Assembly (NCBI RefSeq): GCF_928382285.1
Contig: NZ_CAKMSS010000004.1
Coordinates: 62,001-126,000 of the forward strand
Direction: 5' to 3'
DNA: 64,000 nt
Source of the DNA: Rothia nasimurium
GTDB taxonomy: Bacteria; Actinomycetota; Actinomycetes; Actinomycetales; Micrococcaceae
Part shown: positions 7,486 to 15,944 of the stretch, piece by piece
Layout of the letters: every line of letters begins with the position of its first letter
Numbering within the stretch: the stretch's first letter is position 1
Made by a program: the position numbers and the translations under genes
The notes under the pieces: model-generated
What the model was told of the DNA's origin: nothing
What the model saw: the letters and a program-made list of their open reading frames with translations, nothing else
Database searches by the model: none

Positions 7486-7504
7486 ATCGGTGTTGACTGG
7501 TTCC

Positions 7505-8739
7505 ATGATTGACTTCTCTGCCATCGCCGACCGCGCCCTGGCCGGTCAGCCCGCAAACCGCGATGAAGCGCTTGCCGCCCTGACCGCCAGCGACGCCGAA
7601 ACCTTCGCCCTCGTCGACGCTGCCTCCCGCCTGCGCCGCCACTACTTCGGCAACACCGTCAAAGTAAACTACCTGGTCAACCTCAAATCCGGCCTCTGCC
7701 CCGAAGACTGCACCTACTGCTCCCAGCGCCTCGGATCCGAAGCTGAAGTGCTCAAATACTCCTGGATCAAAACCGACGAGGCCGTCAAACAAGCCGGCTA
7801 CGGTATCGCGGGCGGGGCTTCCCGTGTCTGCATGGTTGCTTCTGGCAAGGGGCCTACCGACCGCGACGTCGAGCGCGTTGCCACCATGGTTGAAGACCTC
7901 AAAAAGAGCACCCCCAGGTGGAAGTCTGCGCCTGCCTGGGCATTCTCAAGGACGGCCAGGCCACCCGCCTGAAAGAAGCCGGGGTGGACGCCTACAACCA
8001 TAACCTCAACACCAGCGAAGACCACTACGCCGACATCTGCACCACCCACACCTACCAGGACCGCTTGGACACCGTTGATAAGGCCCAGAGTGCCGGGCTC
8101 TCAGCCTGCTCCGGCCTGATTGTCGGTATGAAAGAAACCGACGAGCAGCTGGTTGATGCAATCTTTGCCCTACGCGACCTGGGCGGCGACTCCATCCCCG
8201 TCAACTTCCTCATGCCCTTTGAAGGCACTCCGCTAGCTGGCACCTGGGAGCTCACCCCCATGCGCTGTCTGCGTATCCTGGCAACCGTGCGCCTGGTCGC
8301 CCCCGAGAAAGAGCTCCGCATGGCGGGCGGACGCGAAATGCACCTGCGCACCCTGCAACCCCTAGCCCTGCACGTGGTTAACTCCCTCTTCCTGGGCGAC
8401 TACTTGACCTCAACCGGCCAGTCAGCCCTTGAAGACCTCAAGATGATTCGGGACGGCGGGTTTGTCGTCCTTGGCGCCGAAGACCGTGACCTGGTCGCCG
8501 AACACGAAGACTACCTGCGCGCCCACGGCGTAGACCTCGCCCAAGAAGCTGCTGTTGCGCCCGCGCCCTGCGGGGCGTCCGGTGGCTGCGGTGGGTGCAG
8601 CTCCGGGGCCTGCGGGACTCACGCGCCAGCAGAAGAGATGGGCACGGCCGTCCGCCCCGCTGACCAGGGGGCTCCTGAAGTTCTTATACCCGAAATCCGC
8701 CGCCGCGGAGTAGGGACGGACGTCGCCCCCAACTTCTAG
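7505..8739 (+). pseudogene. bioB: Biotin synthase BioB with a one-base frameshift
   Basis: BioB inserts sulfur into dethiobiotin by radical-SAM chemistry. The N-terminal frame (from ATG 7505) carries the cluster motif CPEDCTYC and runs to 7972. The rest, starting VEVCACLG and including NHNLNTSE, lies in another frame to 8739. One missing base in the C-run 7911-7915 explains the shift: adding one C gives STPQVEVCACL, as in other BioB proteins. The repaired protein would be 411 residues with a Cys/Gly-rich C-terminal tail (four Cys). It may be a true mutation, a homopolymer sequencing error or slippage-prone expression. In-frame GTG 7490 and TTG 7493 are alternative starts. bioA, bioD and bioF are not in the window. 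Confidence 0.85.
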
Positions 8740-8845
8740 CCCCGGGAAAGGGCATCTCAAAACCACACATGAGGCACAGGGTCCCCCTAGATTGAGGTAC
8801 TAGAGTTAAAAGCTGGTACATCAGGTCGGTGACGAAGGGGTGGGC

Positions 8846-10615
8846 GTGGAAGTCCTCATTGTGATTGTGATGCTGTTGCTGGCGACGGTGGTGCTGGTAA
8901 GTGTGGGGGATAGGCTGAATCTGCCCTGGCCCGTGCTGCTGACGCTGGTGACCGCCGTTGTCATCGTGATTCCGCAGATGCCCAGCCTGTACATTGAGCC
9001 CGAGATTATTCTGCCCATCTTCCTGCCGCCCCTGCTGTGGGCTATTGGCCAGCGCGTCTCGTGGGGCATGCTGCGCAGAAGCTGGCGCAGCGTCCTGATT
9101 TACTCCATTGCCCTGACCGCTGTCTCTGCTCTGGCGGTGGGGTGGGCTACCTGGATGATTGTGCCCGGCATCAGCATCGCCCTGGCGCTGGCTATCGGCG
9201 CGGCCGTCGCCCCGCCCGACCCCGTGGCAGTAGAAGCTGTGGCTGAGCCGGTAGGCATTCCCCGCCGCGTCATCTCGAATCTGCAGACCGAGGGTATCTT
9301 CAACGACGCCGTATCTCTGGTGCTCTTTCAAATCGCCCTCGCTGCCCTGACGGCTGGCACTGATCCCCAGCCCCTGTCTGCCCTCGGCAGTTTCGCCTAT
9401 AGTGCTCTCGTTGCTGTGGCCCTGGGGCTAGCCCTGGGCTGGGGTGGTAGCCTGCTGCGCCGCAACCTTTCCGACACCGTGGCCCGCAGTGCGCTAACCC
9501 TGGTCATTCCCTTCGGCGTTTACATCATCGCCGAGGAGCTGCATGCCTCGGGTGTGGTAGCCGTGGTGATTGCGGCAATTCAGATGGCCAGCTACAGCGC
9601 CGATCTCACCGCCGAAGAGCGCCTGGCTAACACCGCCTTCTGGAACGTGCTTGAAATGCTCGTGACCGGCCTGGCCTTTGGCCTTATCGGCCTGCAGGCC
9701 GGCGAACTGCTCTACAGTGCAGACCGCAATGTGCTGACCATGGTGTGGCACGGCGTGCTGATTTCCGCGGTGGCGATTGGCACCCGCCTGGCCTGGCTCA
9801 CCGTCATGTGGTTGTGGGGCCGCTGGCGGGGCTCCCGTCGCACCACTCCGCGCTCTTTTGCTGAGGTGCTGGTGATGACCTGGGCCGGTATGCGCGGCCT
9901 GGTCACCCTCGCCCTAGCGCTGAGCCTGCCCGAGATGGCTGACGGCCTGCGCACCGAGGCTGTCTTTATCGTGCTGACCGTCCTCTTCTTCACCATGGTC
10001 TTCCCCGGTCTGACCCTGCCCTGGCTGGTGCGTGCGCTGGGTGTGAGCGCCACGGCTGAAAAGGACGACCACGAGGAACAGGAGCTCTTGCAGATCGCCC
10101 AGAGGGCTATGTGGAAATCTATGTATCAAACCGTTGCTGAGAGCGGGGATCTGCAGTCCTTCGAGCAGCTCAAGCACGTGGTCACCAGCATGATGGACCG
10201 TATCGAGGAGGGTCAGAAGACCGGTGACTTCCAGGAGCGCTGGGCTGAACGCCAGCGTCAGCGCGAGTTCATGAACCTGGTGCGGCAGAAATCGGTGCTG
10301 GCCGCCCAGGCTGCGGTGCTCAGTGTACGCAACAAGTACGACTATGAAGTAGTGAGTAACGTGCTCTACCAGATTGACGTGCAGGTGCAGGCCCAGGACG
10401 CCATGGACCAGGGCTCCGGGGCACTCACCATGTCACTGCCTAAGTCCCTCATCAACGGCGAGCACAAGGTAGATCGCGAGAAGGCAGAGCAGCTCTTTAA
10501 GACTACCGAGATGCGCATTATCTCAGCCCAAAAGGAGCTAGATGATGAGGCACTGCGGGTGGCGACCCGTCAGCTGCCTGTCGTTGGTGATGCGGACGCC
10601 CGTGAGCGGGAGTGA
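8846..10615 (+). CDS. CPA1-family Na+/H+ antiporter
   Basis: A 589-residue membrane protein: about 12 helices in residues 1-400, then a long charged, helical cytoplasmic tail. CPA1 motifs are visible: GAAVAPPDPVAVEAVAE and LQTEGIFNDAVSLVLF, which carry the acidic ion-binding residues (PPD, ND). It should exchange Na+ (or K+) for H+ and so control internal pH and sodium. GTG 8846 is preferred because AAGGGG (8835-8840) lies five bases upstream; the GTG at 8840 overlaps that site. It is monocistronic. Confidence 0.9.
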   Translation: MEVLIVIVMLLLATVVLVSVGDRLNLPWPVLLTLVTAVVIVIPQMPSLYIEPEIILPIFLPPLLWAIGQRVSWGMLRRSWRSVLIYSIALTAVSALAVGWATWMIVPGISIALALAIGAAVAPPDPVAVEAVAEPVGIPRRVISNLQTEGIFNDAVSLVLFQIALAALTAGTDPQPLSALGSFAYSALVAVALGLALGWGGSLLRRNLSDTVARSALTLVIPFGVYIIAEELHASGVVAVVIAAIQMASYSADLTAEERLANTAFWNVLEMLVTGLAFGLIGLQAGELLYSADRNVLTMVWHGVLISAVAIGTRLAWLTVMWLWGRWRGSRRTTPRSFAEVLVMTWAGMRGLVTLALALSLPEMADGLRTEAVFIVLTVLFFTMVFPGLTLPWLVRALGVSATAEKDDHEEQELLQIAQRAMWKSMYQTVAESGDLQSFEQLKHVVTSMMDRIEEGQKTGDFQERWAERQRQREFMNLVRQKSVLAAQAAVLSVRNKYDYEVVSNVLYQIDVQVQAQDAMDQGSGALTMSLPKSLINGEHKVDREKAEQLFKTTEMRIISAQKELDDEALRVATRQLPVVGDADARERE

Positions 10616-10763
10616 TTCCGGGCACCGGCTAGGTGATACTCAAGAAATTTGCAGAATCATCACCTACTATGGGTAAGTGCTTATTCCGCTGTAGGCCTAT
10701 AGGGCCTCTGGCTTAATGCCCTGGTGATGGAGGGCAAAAAAAGAAGGGCACAACACTCGGCAG

Positions 10764-10785
10764 TATATTCTCAATAAAGAATATA
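10764..10785. promoter_or_regulatory. Inverted repeat upstream of the small membrane-protein pair
   Basis: TATATTCT (10764-10771) and AGAATATA (10778-10785) form a perfect inverted repeat with a 6-base spacer, followed by AAATTTTTTT, 25 bases before ATG 10811. It could be an operator or a weak terminator/attenuator. The rest of 10616-10810 holds a TAGGTGAT/ATCACCTA hairpin (10630-10666) that may end the antiporter transcript. Confidence 0.45.
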
Positions 10786-10810
10786 AATTTTTTTCACAGA
10801 ATCAGGATCA

Positions 10811-11203
10811 ATGGACACCAAAGACCTCTCCCCGGCATACTTCACCTCCCTGGCAGCCCTTTTTGCAGGCGCTTTAATGGTGGGTGCGAGTTCCACCTGG
10901 GTTTCGGTGCTGGGCTGGGTCGTACTGCTGGCGGGTCTAGGCCTGAACATCTTTGCCACCCTGGTGATGGTGCAGCGCCTCAAAGGCGGGCCCCTGCCCG
11001 CTATGATTACCGGTGCGGACACAGATGCCCAGGTAGAGTATGAGGAAGAAGAGGTGCCCGGCGATACCTACCTCTATGAGCCCGAGGCCATTACCGAGTC
11101 CCAGCCCCTGGTAGCTGCCGCAACGCCCACTGCTAGTGCCGGTGATGTCGCTAGCGATGATCGTATCTTCCGCTCCCGCACCCCGCGCCCGCACGTCCGC
11201 TAG
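10811..11203 (+). CDS. Small two-helix membrane protein with acidic tail
   Basis: A 130-residue protein I do not recognise. Residues 9-28 and 33-56 are two transmembrane helices (AYFTSLAALFAGALMVG; VLGWVVLLAGLGLNIFATLVM). An acidic, proline/threonine-rich cytoplasmic or external tail follows, ending in basic residues (RSRTPRPHVR). The N-terminal part is paralogous to the next gene: both start MDT, then LSPAY, AAL..GA, GW and GL.LN at the same spacing. The two genes are 19 bases apart and probably cotranscribed. No function can be assigned. Confidence 0.7.
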   Translation: MDTKDLSPAYFTSLAALFAGALMVGASSTWVSVLGWVVLLAGLGLNIFATLVMVQRLKGGPLPAMITGADTDAQVEYEEEEVPGDTYLYEPEAITESQPLVAAATPTASAGDVASDDRIFRSRTPRPHVR

Positions 11204-11222
11204 AACCACAGAAGAGGCCCCC

Positions 11223-11459
11223 ATGGATACCCGTTTTCTTCTTTCCCCCGCTTATCTGGTGTCAGTTGCTGCCCTAATTGTTGGTGCAATCCTCAGCGGC
11301 ACAGCCCTGATGGTCATTGGCTGGATCATCTTCATTATTGGCCTGGCCCTCAACGCCCTGGCTCTGGTGGTGCTGGCTAACCGCGAGCAGCTCTACAAGG
11401 CCCAGCGGGTTGGGGTTATTCCCAAGGCTAAAAAGCAGGGTTCGGCCGACCAGCAGTAA
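11223..11459 (+). CDS. Small two-helix membrane protein, paralogue of preceding gene
   Basis: A 78-residue protein with two transmembrane helices (about residues 9-28 and 29-53) and a short basic tail. It aligns with the first 60 residues of the gene before it and looks like a tandem duplicate without the long acidic tail. ATG 11223 is chosen over upstream starts because AGAAGAGG lies just before it and the alignment with the paralogue begins here (MDT). Function unknown. Confidence 0.7.
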   Translation: MDTRFLLSPAYLVSVAALIVGAILSGTALMVIGWIIFIIGLALNALALVVLANREQLYKAQRVGVIPKAKKQGSADQQ

Positions 11460-11497
11460 AAATCTAAAACTTTTTCTCTGCTTGCCAGCAGAGTATG

Positions 11498-11537
11498 CAA
11501 GAGGGGGCGGACGCTGATAAACGTCCGCCCCCTCTTG
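11498..11537. terminator. Bidirectional terminator
   Basis: CAAGAGGGGGCGGACG (11498-11513) pairs perfectly with 11522-11537 around an 8-base loop, between two convergent transcription units. Confidence 0.85.
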
Positions 11538-11545
11538 TATGCTAT

Positions 11546-12055
11546 CTAGGCTCTCACGCGCTTGCGTTCGGGGTGGGTAACCTTGCCGAGAACCCCGCGC
11601 GAAAAGTGGGCTAGAGCCCGTGCGATGTCGGGGTCTAGGCCCTCAAAGACCGTGCGCTGGACTTCGCGGGTGTAGACCGGGGTGGCTTCTCTGAAGACCT
11701 GCCGCCCCTGCTGGGTGATGAGCACTCCCTTACCCCGTTTATCGCTGGGAATAGAGACCTTGGTGACCCAGCCGTGTTTCTCTAACACGTCAATTTGGTA
11801 GGTCAGCCGCGAGGGTGAGACATTGGTGGCGCGAGCTAAATCGCGCATGCGCACTACGCAATCTTTGTTGGTGGAATCTGTCTGTGGGGAATCTAAAATT
11901 GCTGCCAGAATCCTGTAGTCTGCCAGCTTAATCTTCACCTCTTCTTTGAGGCATCTATCGAGATGCAGGTTGAGGGTTTCTAATGTGTTGGTATAGATCT
12001 TCCACAGATTTTCCTGTTCTTTGGTGAAGCGAGCCGGGGTGGGGGCTGTTCCCAT
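11546..12055 (-). CDS. MarR family transcriptional regulator
   Basis: A 169-residue winged-helix regulator. The HTH lies at about residues 70-92 (MRDLARATNVSPSRLTYQIDVLEKHGWV), followed by the wing with the conserved SDKRGKGVLIT (family form DRRxxxVxLT), and dimerisation helices at both ends. A strong GAGGAGAGGAGG ribosome site precedes the ATG. It lies downstream of the FMN reductase/LLM oxidoreductase pair on the same strand, separated by a terminator. It may control that pair or answer to a phenolic or oxidative signal, but this is inferred from position only. Confidence 0.88.
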   Translation of the reverse strand: MGTAPTPARFTKEQENLWKIYTNTLETLNLHLDRCLKEEVKIKLADYRILAAILDSPQTDSTNKDCVVRMRDLARATNVSPSRLTYQIDVLEKHGWVTKVSIPSDKRGKGVLITQQGRQVFREATPVYTREVQRTVFEGLDPDIARALAHFSRGVLGKVTHPERKRVRA

Positions 12056-12271
12056 AGAACCTCCTCTCCTCTCTACCGGGTGGGTAGGTGTGGTTCAGGA
12101 GACTTTACTCAGAAAATCTCTATTCGGTGCTAGCCTAACGCGCAGTGTCACCTGTATGGAATATATGTGGGAAATATTAAGACGGGTTAACGGGTCTGTG
12201 GGCCTTCACCAGCTAGGACTCCCTTTTGATTGCGCGGCAAAGAGGGCGATGATTTAGACATCTTAAAGAAC

Positions 12272-12299
12272 AGGCGGGAGGGCATATACCCTCCCGCCT
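12272..12299. terminator. Terminator after the FMN reductase gene
   Basis: AGGCGGGAGGG (12272-12282) pairs with CCCTCCCGCCT (12289-12299), loop CATATA. It separates the LLM/reductase operon from the marR gene. The remaining gene-free stretch 12056-12271 shows no clear feature. Confidence 0.8.
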
Positions 12300-12322
12300 A
12301 TGCGGTGTGCTTATGACGAGGC

Positions 12323-13099
12323 CTAGGAACCCGGCATATTCCTTTTAAGTAATTCCTCGAAAGGGGTGACCGTCAGGGCTTCTAGCCCCGGTGCCTTGTA
12401 GGCTGGCGCAGCCGCCTTCCCGCCCCGATCTTCCTCAAGAATCCCAAAGAAGGAGCCGGCGTTGGCGTCCTGAACTGCCTGCTGCTTGGCTTCATCCGCC
12501 CCGCTTTCGCGGGTCTGCTGGGGCGCCTGCTGCGAACCCTGCCCGGCAGGTGCTGCTCCGAGCGTCCAGAGGACCAGCTGGGCGAACTCGGCTGCTGCCT
12601 TAGCAACTCGCGGAGCCAGGTTGGCATCGGAGCCAAAATCATCTGTAGCGGCAAAGACGCCTGAGGGGGCTACGGTTGCCTTGAGGTAGCTAAAGAGCGG
12701 ACGCATGGCCGTCTCCAGCATGAGGGAATGGCGGGCGGTGCCGCCGGTGGCAGCAATCAGCACGGGCTTGCCTGCCAAAGAGCCGTCCTCTACCAGGTCC
12801 CAGAAGCTCTTAAAAAGCCCCGAGTAGCTGGCCTTGAAGACCGGGGTGACTGCGATAATCGCATCAGCATCGCGCACCTGATCCAGGGCGGTAGCCAGTG
12901 CCCCCAGTGGGAAGCCGGTGAGGTAGTGGTTGGTGATGTCCTTGGCTAAAGAGCGCAGGGAGATATGGGTGAAGTTTGCATCAACTCCGGCTTGGCTCAA
13001 GGCTTGCCCTGTTGCCTCGCTCAGGTTCTCACCCAGCAGGGCGGTGGTGGACGGCTCGCCCAAACCCGCTGTGACAACAACAATTGACGGGGTGCTCAC
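12323..13099 (-). CDS. NADPH-dependent FMN reductase, CE1759 family
   Basis: A 258-residue flavodoxin-fold protein. The N-terminal strand/loop VVTAGLGEPSTTALL is the FMN-phosphate loop, and DADAIIAVTPVFKASYSGLFKSFWDLV is the typical second flavin-contact region, followed by KPVLIAATGGTARH. It should supply reduced FMN to its partner oxygenase encoded 12 bases upstream in the same operon. This reductase–LLM pair is the CE1758/CE1759 'LLM duo' seen in actinobacteria. The C-terminal 70 residues are Ala/Gln-rich and less conserved. Confidence 0.88.
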   Translation of the reverse strand: MSTPSIVVVTAGLGEPSTTALLGENLSEATGQALSQAGVDANFTHISLRSLAKDITNHYLTGFPLGALATALDQVRDADAIIAVTPVFKASYSGLFKSFWDLVEDGSLAGKPVLIAATGGTARHSLMLETAMRPLFSYLKATVAPSGVFAATDDFGSDANLAPRVAKAAAEFAQLVLWTLGAAPAGQGSQQAPQQTRESGADEAKQQAVQDANAGSFFGILEEDRGGKAAAPAYKAPGLEALTVTPFEELLKRNMPGS

Positions 13100-13111
13100 G
13101 ACTCTTCCTCC

Positions 13112-14197
13112 CTACTTGCCCTGCTCGGCCAGGTGGGCTGCGTAGCGGGGGTGGACGGGGGCCTCGGGCACACCGGCGGGGCGCAGCTTAGCGAACTCTT
13201 CGCGCAGGACGGGCACAACCTGCTCACCCAGCATGTCGATCTGGTTCAGAACTTCCTTGAGGGGTAGGCCTGCGTGGTCTACCAGGAAGAGCTGACGCTG
13301 GTAGTCACCGGCGTAGTCGCGGAATGAGAGGGTCTTCTCAATGACCTGCTGGGGGGAGCCCACAGTCAGCGGGGTCTGGTCGGCAAAATCTTCCAGGGAG
13401 GGGCCGCCTCCATAGACGGGAGCGTTGTCGAAGTAGGGGCGGAACTTGGTGACAGCGTCCTGGGAGTTCTTGCTCATGAAGACCTGCCCGCCCAGGCCCA
13501 CAATGGCCTGCTCGGCGCTGCCGTGGCCGTAGTGTTCGTAGCGCTCGCGGTAGAGGTTGATCATCTGCTGGGTATGCTCTTTGTTCCAGAAGATGTTGTT
13601 GTGGAAGAAGCCGTCACCGTAGTAGGCTGCCTGCTCCGCGATTTCGGGGGTGCGGATGGAGCCGTGCCAGACGAAGGGCGCGGTGCCGTCTAGGGGCTGC
13701 GGGGTGACGGTAAAGGAGTTGAGGGGGGTTCGGAAGTTGCCGGACCAATTGACCACCTGCTCGCTCCAGAGCTTACGCAGCAGAGCGTAGTTTTCGATGG
13801 CAAGGTTGACACCCTGGCGGATGTCCTTGCCGAACCAGGGGTAGACGGGGCCTGTGTTGCCGCGGCCCAGCATGAGGTCCATGCGGCCGTCAGTCAGATG
13901 TTGCAGTGTGCCGTAGTCTTCGGCGATGCGCACGGGGTCGGTGGTGGTAATCAGGGTGGTGGAGGTGGAGAGCAGGATGTTCTTGGTCTGAGCTGCGATG
14001 TAGGCCAGGGTTGTGGTCGGTGAGGACGCAATAAAGGGCGGGTTGTGGTGCTGGCCGACGGCAAAGACATCCAGGCCAACCTCGTCAGCCTTCTTGGCGA
14101 TTTCAACGATGGCCTTTTGGCGCTCGTATTCGCTGGGGGTCTTGCCGGTGGTGGGGTCCATGGTGACGTCGCCGACGGAGAAAATACCGAACTGCAT
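13112..14197 (-). CDS. LLM-class flavin-dependent oxidoreductase, CE1758 family
   Basis: A 361-residue luciferase-like TIM-barrel monooxygenase beginning MQFGIFSVGDVTMDP. Family marks include VFAVGQHHNPPFIASSPTTTLAYIAAQT, STTLITTTDPVRIAEDY and the DGRMDLMLGRGN phosphate-binding loop. It uses reduced FMN made by the reductase gene 12 bases downstream. The substrate is unknown. The 160-base upstream region is AT-rich and contains CTTGTAAAGTAACTTG and another ACTTGT, possible sites for the neighbouring MarR protein. Confidence 0.9.
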   Translation of the reverse strand: MQFGIFSVGDVTMDPTTGKTPSEYERQKAIVEIAKKADEVGLDVFAVGQHHNPPFIASSPTTTLAYIAAQTKNILLSTSTTLITTTDPVRIAEDYGTLQHLTDGRMDLMLGRGNTGPVYPWFGKDIRQGVNLAIENYALLRKLWSEQVVNWSGNFRTPLNSFTVTPQPLDGTAPFVWHGSIRTPEIAEQAAYYGDGFFHNNIFWNKEHTQQMINLYRERYEHYGHGSAEQAIVGLGGQVFMSKNSQDAVTKFRPYFDNAPVYGGGPSLEDFADQTPLTVGSPQQVIEKTLSFRDYAGDYQRQLFLVDHAGLPLKEVLNQIDMLGEQVVPVLREEFAKLRPAGVPEAPVHPRYAAHLAEQGK

Positions 14198-14407
14198 GGT
14201 GGCTACCTTTCGAGGTGATGTGTTGTTTTGATGGTTTTAATCTACCCCTAAAAACTTTCCTTGTAAAGTAACTTGTGGTTGGTGTGTTGCGCCGGTGGGG
14301 GATGTAAAAATTTTCTATGTAAATTATCCTGACTTGTATTTTGTGTAAAAGAGAGTAGCGTGAGGGGTGTAAGAAGTACATTAATGAATTATATGAAGGG
14401 TTTAGTC

Positions 14408-15733
14408 ATGGAAGCCATCTCAACCGCCCAGCAACTTACCGATGCCCTCTCAGCTGGCACAAGCGTCCTTGAAATCTCCGGCCGTATTATCGGCATGCCC
14501 TCCCTCAAACTCCCCGAAGGAGTTACCCTGCGCGGCACCACCGACGACGCCGAGCTGGCTTTCGGTGCCAAGGGGCTGCAACTCACCGCTAACAACACCG
14601 TCTCCCACCTCAAAATCTCAACCTCGGTTCAAGAACTCGCCATCTTCAACTCCGACGACGTGGAAGACTTCGGAACCCTACGCCTAGAAGATGTACGCAC
14701 GGTAGGGCAGGTCTTCCTCACCGCCGCTGGCTCTAACCGGGCAGGCCGCTTTGAAGCTGACGGCGTGCACGTCATCGCTGCTGACCTGCGCGGGCGCACC
14801 CTGCGCCCCCATGCCTACGGTGTCGATGCCCTACAGGGCGGCTTCACCGCCTGGAACCTGCAGAAGGACGAGGATGTCGTTATCACCGCAGAACTGCTGA
14901 ACATCTCCGCGGGAACCGAAGATACCCCCGTCCGCGGTTCTGGCGTGTTCGTGGGTGGTCAAGGCACCGAGGACGGCACCCCGGCAGGAGGCACCCTCGT
15001 TATCTCAGAGCTGACCACCGGTGATATCTATACCGATGGCGGTATCGCCCCCGGCACCCCCGACCTGATCTCTGGCGGTGTCTTCCTGATCTACGGCGGT
15101 ATCGCTGAGAAGGTCGTCAATCGGGGTTCGACCACCACCTACGGGCAGAACGACATGGTGCTCGATAACTGGGGCCAAGCCACCGAATGGATCTCGGAGG
15201 GACGAGTCACCTCCCACGGGCCCTCCGGCATCGGCTTCGTCAACTTCGGTGGTATCGACACCCTCGATATCCGCCAGCCCATCCTTACCACCGGCAAGGG
15301 CGCTCGCGGCTTCAACCTCTACGACGGTTATCTCAAGCAAGCAATTTTCGACTCCATCGCTACCACCGGCGACGGGTCCATCGGCATTCAGGTCTCTAAG
15401 CCCCTACCGTCATTGACCGTCAAGCGCGACCTCACCACCGTCGGTGGCGAGGGTCTGAGCCTGGTACGGGGTGTGCAGGTCACCCTGCAGGCCATCGCCC
15501 TGTCCATCAAGGACGGCGGCGAGCTCGACTCCATCGAGGTTGGCGGCGAAATCTCAACCAGCGGCGACAATGTACCCGCCATTGAGTCTGCCGGCTCCGT
15601 CAAGGCTTTTGCTGCCACCGCCGTCCGCGCAACGGGAGCTGGGGCGGACGCCGTCCGCTACCGCGCAGGTTCCCTGCCCCTAGACGGGTTGGCTCTGTAC
15701 GCCCGTGACGGGGAGCAGGCTACCGAACTCTAA
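14408..15733 (+). CDS. Right-handed beta-helix repeat protein
   Basis: A 441-residue protein with no signal peptide and no helices in the membrane. It reads as many short beta strands with turns rich in Gly, Asp and Asn (SGRIIGMPSLKLPEGVTLRGT; GIGFVNFGGIDTLDIRQPI; GDGSIGIQVSKPLPSLTVK), the pattern of pectate-lyase-like right-handed beta-helices. No catalytic residues are evident, so a sugar-binding or structural role is as likely as an enzyme. ATG 14408 is chosen because GAAGGG (14395-14400) lies seven bases upstream; the ATG at 14393 overlaps that site. It is divergent from the LLM operon. Confidence 0.6.
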   Translation: MEAISTAQQLTDALSAGTSVLEISGRIIGMPSLKLPEGVTLRGTTDDAELAFGAKGLQLTANNTVSHLKISTSVQELAIFNSDDVEDFGTLRLEDVRTVGQVFLTAAGSNRAGRFEADGVHVIAADLRGRTLRPHAYGVDALQGGFTAWNLQKDEDVVITAELLNISAGTEDTPVRGSGVFVGGQGTEDGTPAGGTLVISELTTGDIYTDGGIAPGTPDLISGGVFLIYGGIAEKVVNRGSTTTYGQNDMVLDNWGQATEWISEGRVTSHGPSGIGFVNFGGIDTLDIRQPILTTGKGARGFNLYDGYLKQAIFDSIATTGDGSIGIQVSKPLPSLTVKRDLTTVGGEGLSLVRGVQVTLQAIALSIKDGGELDSIEVGGEISTSGDNVPAIESAGSVKAFAATAVRATGAGADAVRYRAGSLPLDGLALYARDGEQATEL

Positions 15734-15749
15734 TCTGACCAGTACTGAG

Positions 15750-15813
15750 CACCCTATTCTTTCTCTCTTGACCCTAGAGATTATCTCGGGGTGAAGAGAG
15801 AAAGAATAGGGTG
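15750..15813. repeat. 64-nt palindromic repeat, copy 1
   Basis: CACCCTATTCTTTCTCTCTT (15750-15769) pairs perfectly over 20 bases with 15794-15813. The centre holds a second hairpin (ACCC/GGGT enclosing GAGAT/ATCTC). A near-copy lies at 16868-16930 after the next gene, in the same orientation. Each copy can act as a terminator, but the pair brackets a single gene. Confidence 0.85.
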
Positions 15814-15944
15814 TTCTTTGTGACGACGTAGAGGCCGTCTCGTGTCTTCTTGTCCACAGGCATCTGACGAGCGAAAATAAGGGTTATCCACAGGCGCAAA
15901 TAGGGTCACTTGAAGCGCCCGCGCCTTTTTGCCACAGTAGCGGC

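Noticed and set aside
12021..12257. 78-codon open frame before the marR gene
   Set aside because: It overlaps the marR start region, has no ribosome site and no protein-like pattern.
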